In this document: in pieces, positions 16,744 through 24,900 of the stretch
Layout: each line of letters opens with the position of its first letter
Numbering within the stretch: position 1 is the stretch's first letter
Source: Alteromonas sp047556435
GTDB lineage: Bacteria; Pseudomonadota; Gammaproteobacteria; Enterobacterales; Alteromonadaceae
Direction: 5' to 3'
DNA: 64,000 nucleotides
Assembly (NCBI RefSeq): GCF_047556435.1
Contig: NZ_CP180210.1
Coordinates: 1,674,001 to 1,738,000, forward strand
Program-made: the position numbers and the translations under genes
The notes under the pieces: model-generated
Databases searched by the model: none
The model's input: the letters and a program-made list of their open reading frames with translations, nothing else
What the model was told of the DNA's origin: nothing

Positions 16744-16989
16744 CTACCCACCACCGCTCTGTTGCTGATTGGTATATGTATCCCTGTCCACCAAAAGCCC
16801 AGAGTAATCTGCGTATAGAAAGCAAGCAGCAACCAGAAAACCACTGATGCAAGCATTACGTAGGTTGTGTGGGTAAATTTTAAATTCCCTAAGAAGAGAT
16901 ATTACTATACCAAGCACGCTTCCAAACAGCACAATCATCGACACAATAGTCAGCAAAAGTACGGCAATACCTATCATGTTCTCAATCAT
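16744..16989 (-). CDS. Small two-helix membrane protein (cassette)
   Basis: A protein of 81 residues beginning MIENMIGIAVLLLTIVSMIVLFG, with a second hydrophobic stretch ISGFLVAACFLYADYSG and a polar tail ending QQSGGG. The ATG at 16989 is used; the frame continues upstream into attC L, so longer starts are artefacts. No ribosome-binding site is obvious, which is common for cassette genes. No family recognised. Confidence 0.55.
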   Translation of the reverse strand: MIENMIGIAVLLLTIVSMIVLFGSVLGIVISLLREFKIYPHNLRNACISGFLVAACFLYADYSGLLVDRDTYTNQQQSGGG

Positions 16990-16998
16990 TCTTATTGC

Positions 16999-17115
16999 AC
17001 ATAACACCCCGCTTAGGGGCAAAAATACGTGGGCTATAATATCGAGCGAAGCGAGGACAGCCCACGTGTTTTTGTCCCAGCACGCCCCGCGTGCGTCTAC
17101 AGCGGTTTGTTATGC
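16999..17115 (-). repeat. attC site L
   Basis: R' ACATAAC at 16999-17005 and R'' GTTATGC at 17109-17115. Inner arms ATACGTGGGCT / AGCCCACGTGT. Intact. Confidence 0.9.
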
Positions 17116-17730
17116 GTGAATTGCTCGCAGCTCACTTACCACACCTTTATATTTCTTGCCAACCAAACCAAGACTTTGATGGAAGCGAAAACCCGACTTT
17201 TTAATTTTTGCAGCGTCGAAGGCCATGCGCGCATGCTCAGCCGCCAACGCATTGCTACCTATTTCTGCGGCAATAATTGCCTTTGCAGCATGCCACCGAA
17301 AATGATCAACTGGAAACATTAATCGCTTCTGATGTTCATCTAGGACTTCGTTGGCAGACGGATATAATTTAGTAAGCTTATTCTCTACAATAAGCAGTGG
17401 ATAGAGAATATATGCATCCGTTTTTAGATTTGGAAATGCCGACTCTCGCTCTAAGGCCTTACCATAAGAGTTGATTGCATTCGCAATTTCACCTTTAGCG
17501 ATATATGCAGTTGCCATATCACAGTAAGCCTGAGCATGATCAAACTCATCGTTTAGCTCGAAGTATTGCTCTAGTAATGAAAGTGCAACATCAGGCTCTG
17601 TACCGGCAATGGTACAAGCCTGGATTCGCAAATACTGTTCTTTTCGGCGAGCACGCTTAAGCTTCTCGAAGAACTTGTTTTCAATTTCTTCGCTCCACTC
17701 TTCGTTCCTATACCAATCTTCGCTACTCAC
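17110..17730 (-). CDS. TPR-like helical-repeat protein (cassette)
   Basis: A protein of 206 residues with no signal peptide. The central part reads as tetratricopeptide-type helix pairs (AQAYCDMATAYIAKGEIANAINSYGKALE, positions about 67-95), flanked by other helical repeats (ALSLLEQYFELNDEFDHA; ALAAEHARMAFDAAKI). TPR proteins scaffold protein-protein contacts. The start is GTG at 17730 with AGGAAG 8 nt upstream. The partner is unknown. Confidence 0.7.
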   Translation of the reverse strand: MSSEDWYRNEEWSEEIENKFFEKLKRARRKEQYLRIQACTIAGTEPDVALSLLEQYFELNDEFDHAQAYCDMATAYIAKGEIANAINSYGKALERESAFPNLKTDAYILYPLLIVENKLTKLYPSANEVLDEHQKRLMFPVDHFRWHAAKAIIAAEIGSNALAAEHARMAFDAAKIKKSGFRFHQSLGLVGKKYKGVVSELRAIHA

Positions 17731-17746
17731 TCGGCGCTTCCTTCAC

Positions 17747-17863
17747 GCATAACACCCAAATAAGGGGCAATAATGCGTAGGCTAGACTGCGAACGAAGTG
17801 AGTTGAGCCTGCGTATTATTGTCCCAGTGCGCCTTGGCGCACGTCTTAATTTGATTGTTATAC
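17747..17863 (-). repeat. attC site M
   Basis: R' GCATAAC at 17747-17753 and R'' GTTATAC at 17857-17863. Inner arms AATGCGTAGGCT / AGCCTGCGTATT around GCGAACGAAGTGAG. Intact. Confidence 0.88.
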
Positions 17864-18052
17864 GCAAACCAAAAGCAGATTGCCAGCATGGTTAAAGAAC
17901 TTGGAATAAGAGAACAGCGTAGCTGACCGAAGTTATGGTGCGCGAACCTTGTTTGACCCGGAAGACACCGCTGCTTTTTTGCTGAGAGTTGCCGAAAGAC
18001 GTTGAGAAAAGCTAGGCGCAGAAGCAATTAAAATAATTGAAAAAGGGTTGGC
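17864..18052 (-). other. Cassette without a convincing ORF
   Basis: 189 bp between two intact attC sites. The minus-strand open frame here reads straight through attC M and lacks a ribosome-binding site. On the plus strand only a short stretch (DPEDTAAFLLRVAERR) looks protein-like. It could be a decayed gene, a promoter or small-RNA cassette, or a cassette whose gene runs on the opposite strand. Confidence 0.45.
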
Positions 18053-18160
18053 GCATAACGCTAAGCTTTGGGGCGCAGACACGTAGGGCAAAATAGCGAA
18101 GCGGCCCTGCGTGTTTGCGTCCCAGCGACCGAAGGGAGTGCCAATAGCGTATTGTTAGGT
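18053..18160 (-). repeat. attC site N
   Basis: R' GCATAAC at 18053-18059 and R'' GTTAGGT at 18154-18160. A shorter inner arm pair ACACGTAGGGC / GCCCTGCGTGT around AGCGAAGCG. Closely matches site O. Intact. Confidence 0.9.
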
Positions 18161-18184
18161 GACTTGCTGATAAAACCACAAGGT

Positions 18185-18595
18185 TCAGAAGCATTTGTCA
18201 AACCTACTGAGAATGTCTCTTTTGAGACTTGCATGATCAAAGTCCTTTTTGGCTCTAGTGCTAAGAATATCTATAGCAGTAATTATGTTGTCAATTAATA
18301 AGCTGATTCTTTGTTCATCGTTTCCATTTAAAAAGTCTTTGTAACTTATTCTAAGGCGGAAATCTGATGAGTGAGTAGCCCGCCTAAATAGTTTTCTTTC
18401 CTTATACCAACCTTGTTTTTCCATTTCTTCTGGTATGTCGACAATGATTGGAATGATGTTTAGTTCATTTACCTCACTTCCGTAATCTCTTTCACTAAGG
18501 AAGTCTTCGAGCTTTAGTTGGACAACAGACGATGCTTTTTGAAATTGTTTGCTTACCGACTCATCAATTTCTCCACTTAAGACAAACTTCATCAA
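18185..18595 (-). CDS. Imm44-like putative immunity protein (cassette)
   Basis: A protein of 136 residues beginning MMKFVLSGEIDESVSKQFQKA, with IIPIIVDIPEEMEKQGWYKERK and DFRLRISYKDFLNG. This combination (K-F-x-SGEID start, IPII strand, FRLxI strand followed by helices) recalls Imm44-type immunity proteins. It is predicted cytosolic. No toxin is encoded nearby. The second Met (18592) may be the start; GGGAA lies upstream. Assignment is tentative. Confidence 0.5.
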   Translation of the reverse strand: MMKFVLSGEIDESVSKQFQKASSVVQLKLEDFLSERDYGSEVNELNIIPIIVDIPEEMEKQGWYKERKLFRRATHSSDFRLRISYKDFLNGNDEQRISLLIDNIITAIDILSTRAKKDFDHASLKRDILSRFDKCF

Positions 18596-18608
18596 AATTC
18601 CCTTTGTC

Positions 18609-18716
18609 GCCTAACGCTGAGCTTTGGGGCGCAGGCACGTAGGGCATAATAGCGAAGCGGCCCTGCGTGTATGCGTCCCAACGACCGAAGGGAGTGCCAA
18701 TAGCGTATTGTTAGGT
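18609..18716 (-). repeat. attC site O
   Basis: R' GCCTAAC at 18609-18615 and R'' GTTAGGT at 18710-18716. Nearly the same sequence as site N. Intact. Confidence 0.9.
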
Positions 18717-19073
18717 GCACGCATTTGATACAACCATTGTGTAGAGGTACCCCATATATAAGGTTAATAGGAAGTGTATTGCGTTTATAACGTAAAAGCC
18801 GTATTTGTTCTGGCTTTTTCTAATAACGGTTAATTTTAGTAATGCGCAATTATATTTCAAACCTGTAAACATCAACGAAAACGCAATGCTAGTGGCGGCG
18901 ATTGAAATGCTAAAGAACAGGAGATAGTTACCACTTAAAGCTAAATTACATTTTGCGGTAACTAATTGAATGATTAGTAAAATCAAGGATGTCGCGGATA
19001 AACAGCCAAAAGCTCTAACAAAAACCTTGAAGAACTTCTTCGCAATTTCCTTTCTGAATAACAAATCATCCAT
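18711..19073 (-). CDS. Four-helix membrane protein (cassette)
   Basis: 120 residues from the ATG at 19073 (MDDLLFRKEIAKKFFK). Hydrophobic segments lie at about 15-35, 48-70, 72-85 and 98-116, with a basic loop IRKSQNK. The upstream in-frame codons fall in the attC box, so the shorter start is used. No family recognised. Confidence 0.6.
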   Translation of the reverse strand: MDDLLFRKEIAKKFFKVFVRAFGCLSATSLILLIIQLVTAKCNLALSGNYLLFFSISIAATSIAFSLMFTGLKYNCALLKLTVIRKSQNKYGFYVINAIHFLLTLYMGYLYTMVVSNACT

Positions 19074-19083
19074 GCTTCTTGGC

Positions 19084-19183
19084 ACCTAACGCCCCAAGCA
19101 GGGGCAAGTACATGCAGGCTAAAATACGGAACGAAGTGACGGGAGCCTGCATGTAATTGTCCCGCTGACTTGGTTTGTTAGGT
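19084..19183 (-). repeat. attC site P
   Basis: R' ACCTAAC at 19084-19090 and R'' GTTAGGT at 19177-19183. Inner arms TACATGCAGGCT / AGCCTGCATGTA are perfect. Intact. Confidence 0.92.
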
Positions 19184-19185
19184 GC

Positions 19186-19611
19186 CTACTCCCGTGCCCC
19201 TAGAAGTACATTCTGAATGTCGTTGATGTTTCTGACCAATGTACTTCCAGAGTCGGTACGCATGATTGAGACCATTTTTGTAAATGCTTTCCTTTGCTCG
19301 CTGGTAGCCATAGCGGCTCCTAGAACTTCAAAAGCTGAGAAAGCCTCAATTGCTTCATTTGAACCATAAAGGCAAATTCTGGCTTTTGCATCTCCTGTGC
19401 GAGCGAAAATATCCTTTTGCTCCTGACTTCCTATTTTGGGTCTAAGTTGCGCCTGTTCACAAACACACTTTAAATAGTCCATGTAAGCTTTCGATTTTAG
19501 TTCTCTGGAATGACGCTGATTTTCAATATGACGAGTAAAAAAGTATTGAAGTATGGCACCGATAATTACGCCTGAAAACGCAAGTAAACCTACAGCTAAT
19601 TTCATATCCAT
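19186..19611 (-). CDS. Membrane-anchored helical protein (cassette)
   Basis: 141 residues from the ATG at 19611 (AGGAA about 10 nt upstream). One N-terminal transmembrane helix (LAVGLLAFSGVIIGAILQYFF) is followed by a basic stretch (HIENQRHSRELKSKAYMDYLK) and a helical cytosolic domain. The layout matches the product of the 14462 cassette. Such helix-plus-coiled-domain proteins recur in cassette arrays; the function is unknown. Confidence 0.65.
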   Translation of the reverse strand: MDMKLAVGLLAFSGVIIGAILQYFFTRHIENQRHSRELKSKAYMDYLKCVCEQAQLRPKIGSQEQKDIFARTGDAKARICLYGSNEAIEAFSAFEVLGAAMATSEQRKAFTKMVSIMRTDSGSTLVRNINDIQNVLLGARE

Positions 19612-19632
19612 GAGTTCAAATTTCCTATTGGC

Positions 19633-19746
19633 ACCTAACACCCACATAAGGGGCAGTAACACGTGGGCTACAATCCGAGCGAAGCGACAGAGCCCACGTG
19701 TTACTGTCCCAGCGAGCCTGCGAGCGGCTTAATGTGATTGTTATGT
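19633..19746 (-). repeat. attC site Q (first of the array)
   Basis: R' ACCTAAC at 19633-19639 and R'' GTTATGT at 19740-19746. Inner arms AACACGTGGGCT / AGCCCACGTGTT are perfect. Belongs to the most proximal cassette. Confidence 0.92.
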
Positions 19747-19760
19747 TCTGGGCACTTAAG

Positions 19761-20033
19761 CTAACTATTTCCGCTTTTACCAAACGTAAAACCGCAGTTA
19801 CGGCACGTATTATTGGGTAGCTTAAATTGCTTTAAAGAAAGTACCACCTGATTCCTTTTGCAATGAGGGCAGAAGTAGTTGAGCGTATTAATTAGTAAAG
19901 CAATAGCAGAAACAAAACTGCCTAGATAGAACGGATTGGCATAAAATTTCACGCTAGGCACAGTAAGCTGAAAGCCCAGGATACAGACAATTAAAACAAT
20001 AAACCAAATCTTAAATATTTTACTTTTACTCAA
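19761..20033 (-). CDS. Membrane protein with C-terminal zinc ribbon (first cassette)
   Basis: 90 residues from a TTG at 20033 (SKSKIFKIWFIVLIVCILGF). Two transmembrane segments (about 7-23 and 36-55) precede a zinc-ribbon tail with two Cys pairs, CPHCKRN and CRNCGF, predicted to bind one Zn on the cytosolic side. An upstream ATG at 20078 lies beyond the cassette boundary (20055-20061) and is unlikely to be the native start. As first cassette it would be the one closest to an array promoter, if any. Confidence 0.6.
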   Translation of the reverse strand: MSKSKIFKIWFIVLIVCILGFQLTVPSVKFYANPFYLGSFVSAIALLINTLNYFCPHCKRNQVVLSLKQFKLPNNTCRNCGFTFGKSGNS

Positions 20034-20054
20034 TTCGCAAAGCCTACCTAGAGA

Positions 20055-20061
20055 ACATAAC
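20055..20061 (-). other. Proximal end of the cassette array (attI-like core)
   Basis: On the minus strand this reads GTTATGT, identical to the R'' box of site Q, so it marks where the first cassette joins the chromosome. In an intact integron attI and a divergent intI would follow; here 20062-20244 is non-coding and the next gene is a PEP-CTERM-like protein. Confidence 0.55.
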
Positions 20062-20195
20062 AACTTACTAGATCCCAAAACGGTGCAAATTCACGGCCCA
20101 CTTTGGGGTATTTAATTTCCATGTATGTCCGAGATTACGCTATAAGCTCCCGAAATAAAACACGAAACCCAAAATGGTGTTTTTAACCGAAAGGA

Positions 20196-20241
20196 GAAAT
20201 ACACCAAACCGCCGTGTTGCACGAAGTGGTGTATTTCGTGC
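20196..20241. repeat. Nested inverted repeats
   Basis: GAAATACACCA (20196-20206) and TGGTGTATTTC (20227-20237) form an 11-bp inverted repeat. Overlapping it, GCACGAA (20219-20225) pairs with TTCGTGC (20235-20241), so the two hairpins are mutually exclusive. It lies just downstream of the PEP-CTERM-like gene; there is no T-tract typical of a terminator. Confidence 0.55.
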
Positions 20242-20244
20242 AGA

Positions 20245-21051
20245 TTATGCTTTTGTTTTGCTGCGATTAACAAAAATAATACTGGTTGCAATCATCAGCA
20301 GTAAAAACGTTGCAGGGGCGGGAACTCTCGTGGCTTCAAACCGGGTTAGCTCAAAGTTTACGGTAGAGTCAAAAAGGGTGGTGAAGCCATTTTCCTGATT
20401 ATAAATCGACTCATAGTAGTTCAGGCTTCCGCCTCCCAGACGTTCGGTGTTGTCGCTCAAATCATCGTCTTCCCATGTGAACACCTGCTCAAAGTCAGGC
20501 GGAATTTCTATAGGAATAGTGTTCTGTTCGGGAAACTGTAGGAAGTCCCGAACATAATCTATAAACCAGGCGTCAAGTTCCCATGAAGCGTTACGCACGC
20601 CAACCGGCGTGTCTTCTGTAAAACTGGCTCTGTCAGTAAAATGTACGCCGTCGCCAACCGGGCCCCCGTCGAAATCCGGTCCGTTTGTCATTGAAATATA
20701 CTCATCGGGATTGTATTGGTCGTATTCGGCGTTATATGTGCCTTCATTGTTCAGTGAATATGTAGTACCGCCAAACGAAATGTAAGAGGTGAGAACCGGA
20801 GGGGCATTGTCGTTTACCCACCACCAGTACCATCCTGTTTCCAGCCGCCCTCCAATGGGGGCCGAGGTATCCAGAGTAAACGTACCTTCAACGGTCATAC
20901 CGTCAAGGGTTTGCTCGTTCCAGTAAGACTGGTTGTTATTGCTAACGTCATTGATGATCCCGGTAAAGCTGAAAGACATCATTGAAGCGGTACTTGGGAA
21001 AGTAAAAGAAGTAAAAAAGAGAAACAGCAGAATAAGAAAATAGTGGCGCAT
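20245..21051 (-). CDS. PEP-CTERM-like sorting-signal protein
   Basis: A protein of 268 residues. N-terminal signal peptide (MRHYFLILLFLFFTSFTFPSTAS, cut near residue 23), a beta-rich acidic domain with many Trp/Tyr (GWYWWWVND), and a C-terminal tripartite tail: VPAPAT, hydrophobic helix FLLLMIATSIIFV and basic end NRSKTK. That tail is the PEP-CTERM (VPAPA variant) signal, processed by exosortases in exopolysaccharide-producing bacteria. The start is set by AGGAG 7 nt before the ATG. No exosortase gene is in the window. Confidence 0.8.
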   Translation of the reverse strand: MRHYFLILLFLFFTSFTFPSTASMMSFSFTGIINDVSNNNQSYWNEQTLDGMTVEGTFTLDTSAPIGGRLETGWYWWWVNDNAPPVLTSYISFGGTTYSLNNEGTYNAEYDQYNPDEYISMTNGPDFDGGPVGDGVHFTDRASFTEDTPVGVRNASWELDAWFIDYVRDFLQFPEQNTIPIEIPPDFEQVFTWEDDDLSDNTERLGGGSLNYYESIYNQENGFTTLFDSTVNFELTRFEATRVPAPATFLLLMIATSIIFVNRSKTKA

Positions 21052-21127
21052 AATAGCTCCTGGCACGCGAGTGCGTGGGTCTGTGGAGCTATTTTTACGT
21101 CAGTCGAAGGATCCGGATTAACAGAAA

Positions 21128-21931
21128 TTAATTCGTCCGATACATCCAGATGCCATTATTCAAGTTCACCGCACTCTGCACCTGCTTGCCACCGCTGAAT
21201 TGCTCAGGCATGTCAGTTTCTGACTCCGCAGGAACATACAAACCCGTTTCGTTATCCGCAATTCCATCAAGGATATAGCGTGTCGCAGAAGCCTGCTGCA
21301 CCACTGCGATAATATTGGCATTCCGTAACTTGGTAATCAGGCGACGCGCCTCCAGTAACGTTTCCTGATCCGCGTCTGGCAGTTTCTCTACAGTGGTCAA
21401 TGTGAACTCAGTACAGGGGAAATACTGTCCTTCACAACGATAGATTTCAACAGAGTTAAGGTTAACCACCCACTGGTTAAAGCGATAAGCATTCTCTCCC
21501 CACGCAGACAACACGTAATCTGAGCCCAGCGCATTCACTTCGCGTCCTAACACGGGTAATAGCTGGGCAATGGTTAGCGCATTTTGTACCAGAGAGGTTT
21601 GGTGCGGTTTATCAAACCAGGTGTTAATTAACGTCGACAACGTTTGCTTATCCAGTTTGGCGGCAGAACCGACAGCCCCGAAAAAGAAGTTTTTGCGGGA
21701 AGATGCTTCATCCGCGGTGAGGCCATCATCCTGAATCACTAAATCCAGCGGGCCATAAGGTTGTATCAGTTCTTTAAAAAGTGCCGTGTCGCTTTTTACC
21801 GAAGTTGCTGTTGGCTTTACACTGCGCAACGCGTCATCCAGTGCAGGAGAGGATATGTCATCCATATTTTGTGCAAGCAAAACCGAACTGAAAAGAGCAA
21901 GCAGGGCCAGTGAGATGGCTCGGAAAAACAT
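21128..21931 (-). CDS. Exported protein of unknown function
   Basis: A protein of 267 residues with a signal peptide (MFFRAISLALLALFSSVLLAQ). The mature part is mixed alpha/beta with a Cys pair (YRCEGQYFPCTEF) likely forming a disulphide in the periplasm. It sits between the PEP-CTERM-like gene and the symporter-kinase gene on the same strand and ends 35 nt upstream of neither; the kinase gene begins well to the right, so co-transcription is possible (kinase stop at 21966). No family recognised. Confidence 0.65.
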   Translation of the reverse strand: MFFRAISLALLALFSSVLLAQNMDDISSPALDDALRSVKPTATSVKSDTALFKELIQPYGPLDLVIQDDGLTADEASSRKNFFFGAVGSAAKLDKQTLSTLINTWFDKPHQTSLVQNALTIAQLLPVLGREVNALGSDYVLSAWGENAYRFNQWVVNLNSVEIYRCEGQYFPCTEFTLTTVEKLPDADQETLLEARRLITKLRNANIIAVVQQASATRYILDGIADNETGLYVPAESETDMPEQFSGGKQVQSAVNLNNGIWMYRTN

Positions 21932-21965
21932 AATGTGTCCTTATTGATTACAGGTTATAGCGGCG

Positions 21966-24900
21966 TTAACCGTCTTTCATTGCCAGAAACCGCGCTTCAC
22001 GTTTTAACAGCCGCTTCAAAGCAGCGGGTTTAACCGGTTTCGGCAAGTACAGCAGCCGCGCCTCAAGGGCTTCGTCACGAATGCCGTCACTGCGGTTCGC
22101 GGTATTCAGTATACCTGGTACCAGCACTTGCCATTTCTCCCGCAGCGAGTTAGCAACATCAATACCGGTTTCACCATGATCCAGATGATAATCAACCAGC
22201 ATTAAATCAGGGGGCGACGGACATCGTGCCAGCGCCTGCGCATAGGTGCCGGCCGCCACCACTGTAGCGCCCCAGTCTTCAAGTAGCGTTGTCATCGCGT
22301 GGGTAATTTGCTGATCGTTTTCCAGCAGCAATACCTGTTTTCCCGCTAACACGGCTGCGGTCGGCTCTTTCACCGTTACAGACCGCAGGGTTTCACGCTG
22401 AAGCGCACGCTCACAGCGGGGCAGGGTAACATAAAAAACGGTGCCTCTGCCCATGGCAGATTTCAGGTGTACCTGATGCTTCAGTAAATGGCTGATCCTT
22501 TCAACAATGGTCAGCCCCAGCCCCAGGCCCTGATTATTGTTATCACTATCGAGCTGATGGAACTCGTTAAAAATTTCGTGCTGCTGATTCTCCGGGATCC
22601 CCGGGCCGGTGTCATAAACACAAAGCGCCACCTGCTCGCTACCCACTCGCCGGGCACCAATCAGTACGCCGCCAGAAGGGGTATAGCGGATCGCATTCGA
22701 CAACAGATTCTGAGCAATACGGCGCAGCAGCTTTTTGTCGGACTTCACAATCAGGTTGGTCTTTTGGTAGCGCAGAGATAATCCTTCTTTGTCGGCAATA
22801 ACAGAGAATTCCCGCACCAGTGAACTTAAAATATCGTCCAGGCAAAACTGCGAAATTTGTGAGGTCAGAATGCCAGATTCCAACTTGGTCATATCCAGTA
22901 ACATCGACAGCAGGCTTTCGGCGCTGTTCAGCGAATTCACCAACCCTTCCGTCAGCGTCGCCTGATCTGTGCCTGCACTTTTCTGTGCCAGCATAGAAGC
23001 AAATAACGTGGCGGCATTGAAAGGCTGCATCAAATCATGGCCTGCAGCGGCCAGAAACTTGGTTTTACTTTCATTGGCGCGATCAGCCTCCAGCTTGGCA
23101 TCGTGCAACTCTTCTGTACGCCGCCGTACGCGGTCCTCCAGTTCGGCTTTTGCCTGTTCAAGCTCATCCTGAATAGCAATGTACTCAGTAATATCGCTGT
23201 AGGTGGTTACATAGCCGCCACCGGGGAGGGGACTGCCGTTTAGTTCAACCACCCGGCCGTCTGGTTGTTTGCGCACATATTTATACCGGCTACCATTACG
23301 CATGTACTCGATGCGTTTGCTGATCTCCTGTTCAAAATCTTCCACTTTACCCAACAGGCCGCGCTCGGCGTTGTATTTCAGCAACTCTTCTATGGGAAGT
23401 CCGGTTTTCAAATAACCCCGTGGATAGTTAAACAGCTCTACATAGCGTTCATTCCACGCCAGCATACACAACTTGTCATCCAGAACGCTTATTCCCTGTT
23501 CGATATTTTGCACCGACGATTGCAATACTTCGTGATTGAACTGAAAGGACTGCGAGGCCTCCTCAACCCACTCGACTAACTCAGGCAGCGAGTCTTGCGT
23601 GGTATCGGCAATCGCACTTAATAAAATACGGGCGCTGGGGTTTCCCACCTGTACAGCAATCAGTTTTTCTACCCGCAACAGCAGCGAACTACTGGCGTAG
23701 CCGCCGCGTTGCTTGTCAATATCTACCGACAACTGATTGATCAGCGCGCGATTCACTTCTGGCTCCAGCACTTTGGCCGTCAATGCCATTAAATCGCTGA
23801 TGCGCACCGCCAGATCCGGCTTACCAGCGATGGTGGTTTCTATTTCTTCCGGGTTTTGTCCCGATGCGGGGGTTACCAGAGCAACAGCAATGAAAACCGC
23901 GCAGTTCACTAACAGCGAGTATGCAAAGCCCAGCCCTAATTCACCGTCGGTGGGGGCCGGGTTGAAGTAGTAGCTGGACATAATACTGGGATAAAGCAAC
24001 CACATCAGCCAGCAGATAAAGCCGGCGAGTAACGCACATTGGGCAGCCTGCTTTGTGGCCCGCTTCCAGTACACGCCGAACATCAGGATGGGGAAGGCCT
24101 GTGCGAGCAGGGCAATAGCAATGATCCCACTTTTAACCAGAGGGGCAGACTGGCTCACATTCAGGTGATACCAGAACGCCACCGACAGCACGACCAGCAC
24201 AGTAAGACGGCGAATGGTCAGAATGTTTTTCGCCTTCATTGAGTTTTGCGGATCCTGCTTTAGTACCACTTTTAGCCACAACGGCGTGATCAGGTTGTTC
24301 GCTATCATAATGCCAAGTGCCAGCGTCGCCACAATTACCATGGATGTGGTTGCCGACAACCCACCAATAAAGGCGGTAACCGACACGGCAATATTTTCGG
24401 CCTGAAGTGGCAGGGCCAGCACGTAAGAGTCTGACTTTACAGCGGTGTCCAGAAGAATGTTGCCGGCCAGCGCAATGGGCAGAATAAATACCGTCATGCC
24501 CAGCAGATAAAGCGGAAATAACCAGCGAGCCGTGCGAAGTTCGCCTTCGCCATTTAATTCGATAAAATTCATGTGAAACTGGCGGGGTAAAACAAACATC
24601 GAGCACACGCCCAGCATCACGTGACTGATATACACCCAAATTCCGGCATCAGCGTACAATACCTCTCGGGCTTCAGGGTGAAGACTGGCTTGTGATACCA
24701 CGTCAAAAATACCGTCAAACAGGCTGTAGCAAACAAATATGCCCACTACCCAAAGCGCAATGAGTTTAATCAGCGACTCGGCCGCAATGGTTAACAATAA
24801 TCCCGGATGTTTGTCTGTCAGGTTCAGCGTTCGCGTGCCAAATAAAATGGCGAATAAGGCCATCAACGCAGCTACATAGAACCCTACCGTGCCGCTGCTG

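Noticed and set aside
17782..18027. Open frame of 81 codons on the minus strand
   Set aside because: It reads through the intact attC M and has no ribosome-binding site, so it is treated as chance.
7326..20061. CRISPR array as an explanation of the repeated blocks
   Set aside because: The repeats are 60-120 bp, imperfect, foldable and separated by whole genes of varying length; they fit attC sites, not CRISPR repeats.
20062..20244. Integron integrase remnant
   Set aside because: No tyrosine-recombinase motifs in any frame; only inverted repeats and non-coding sequence.
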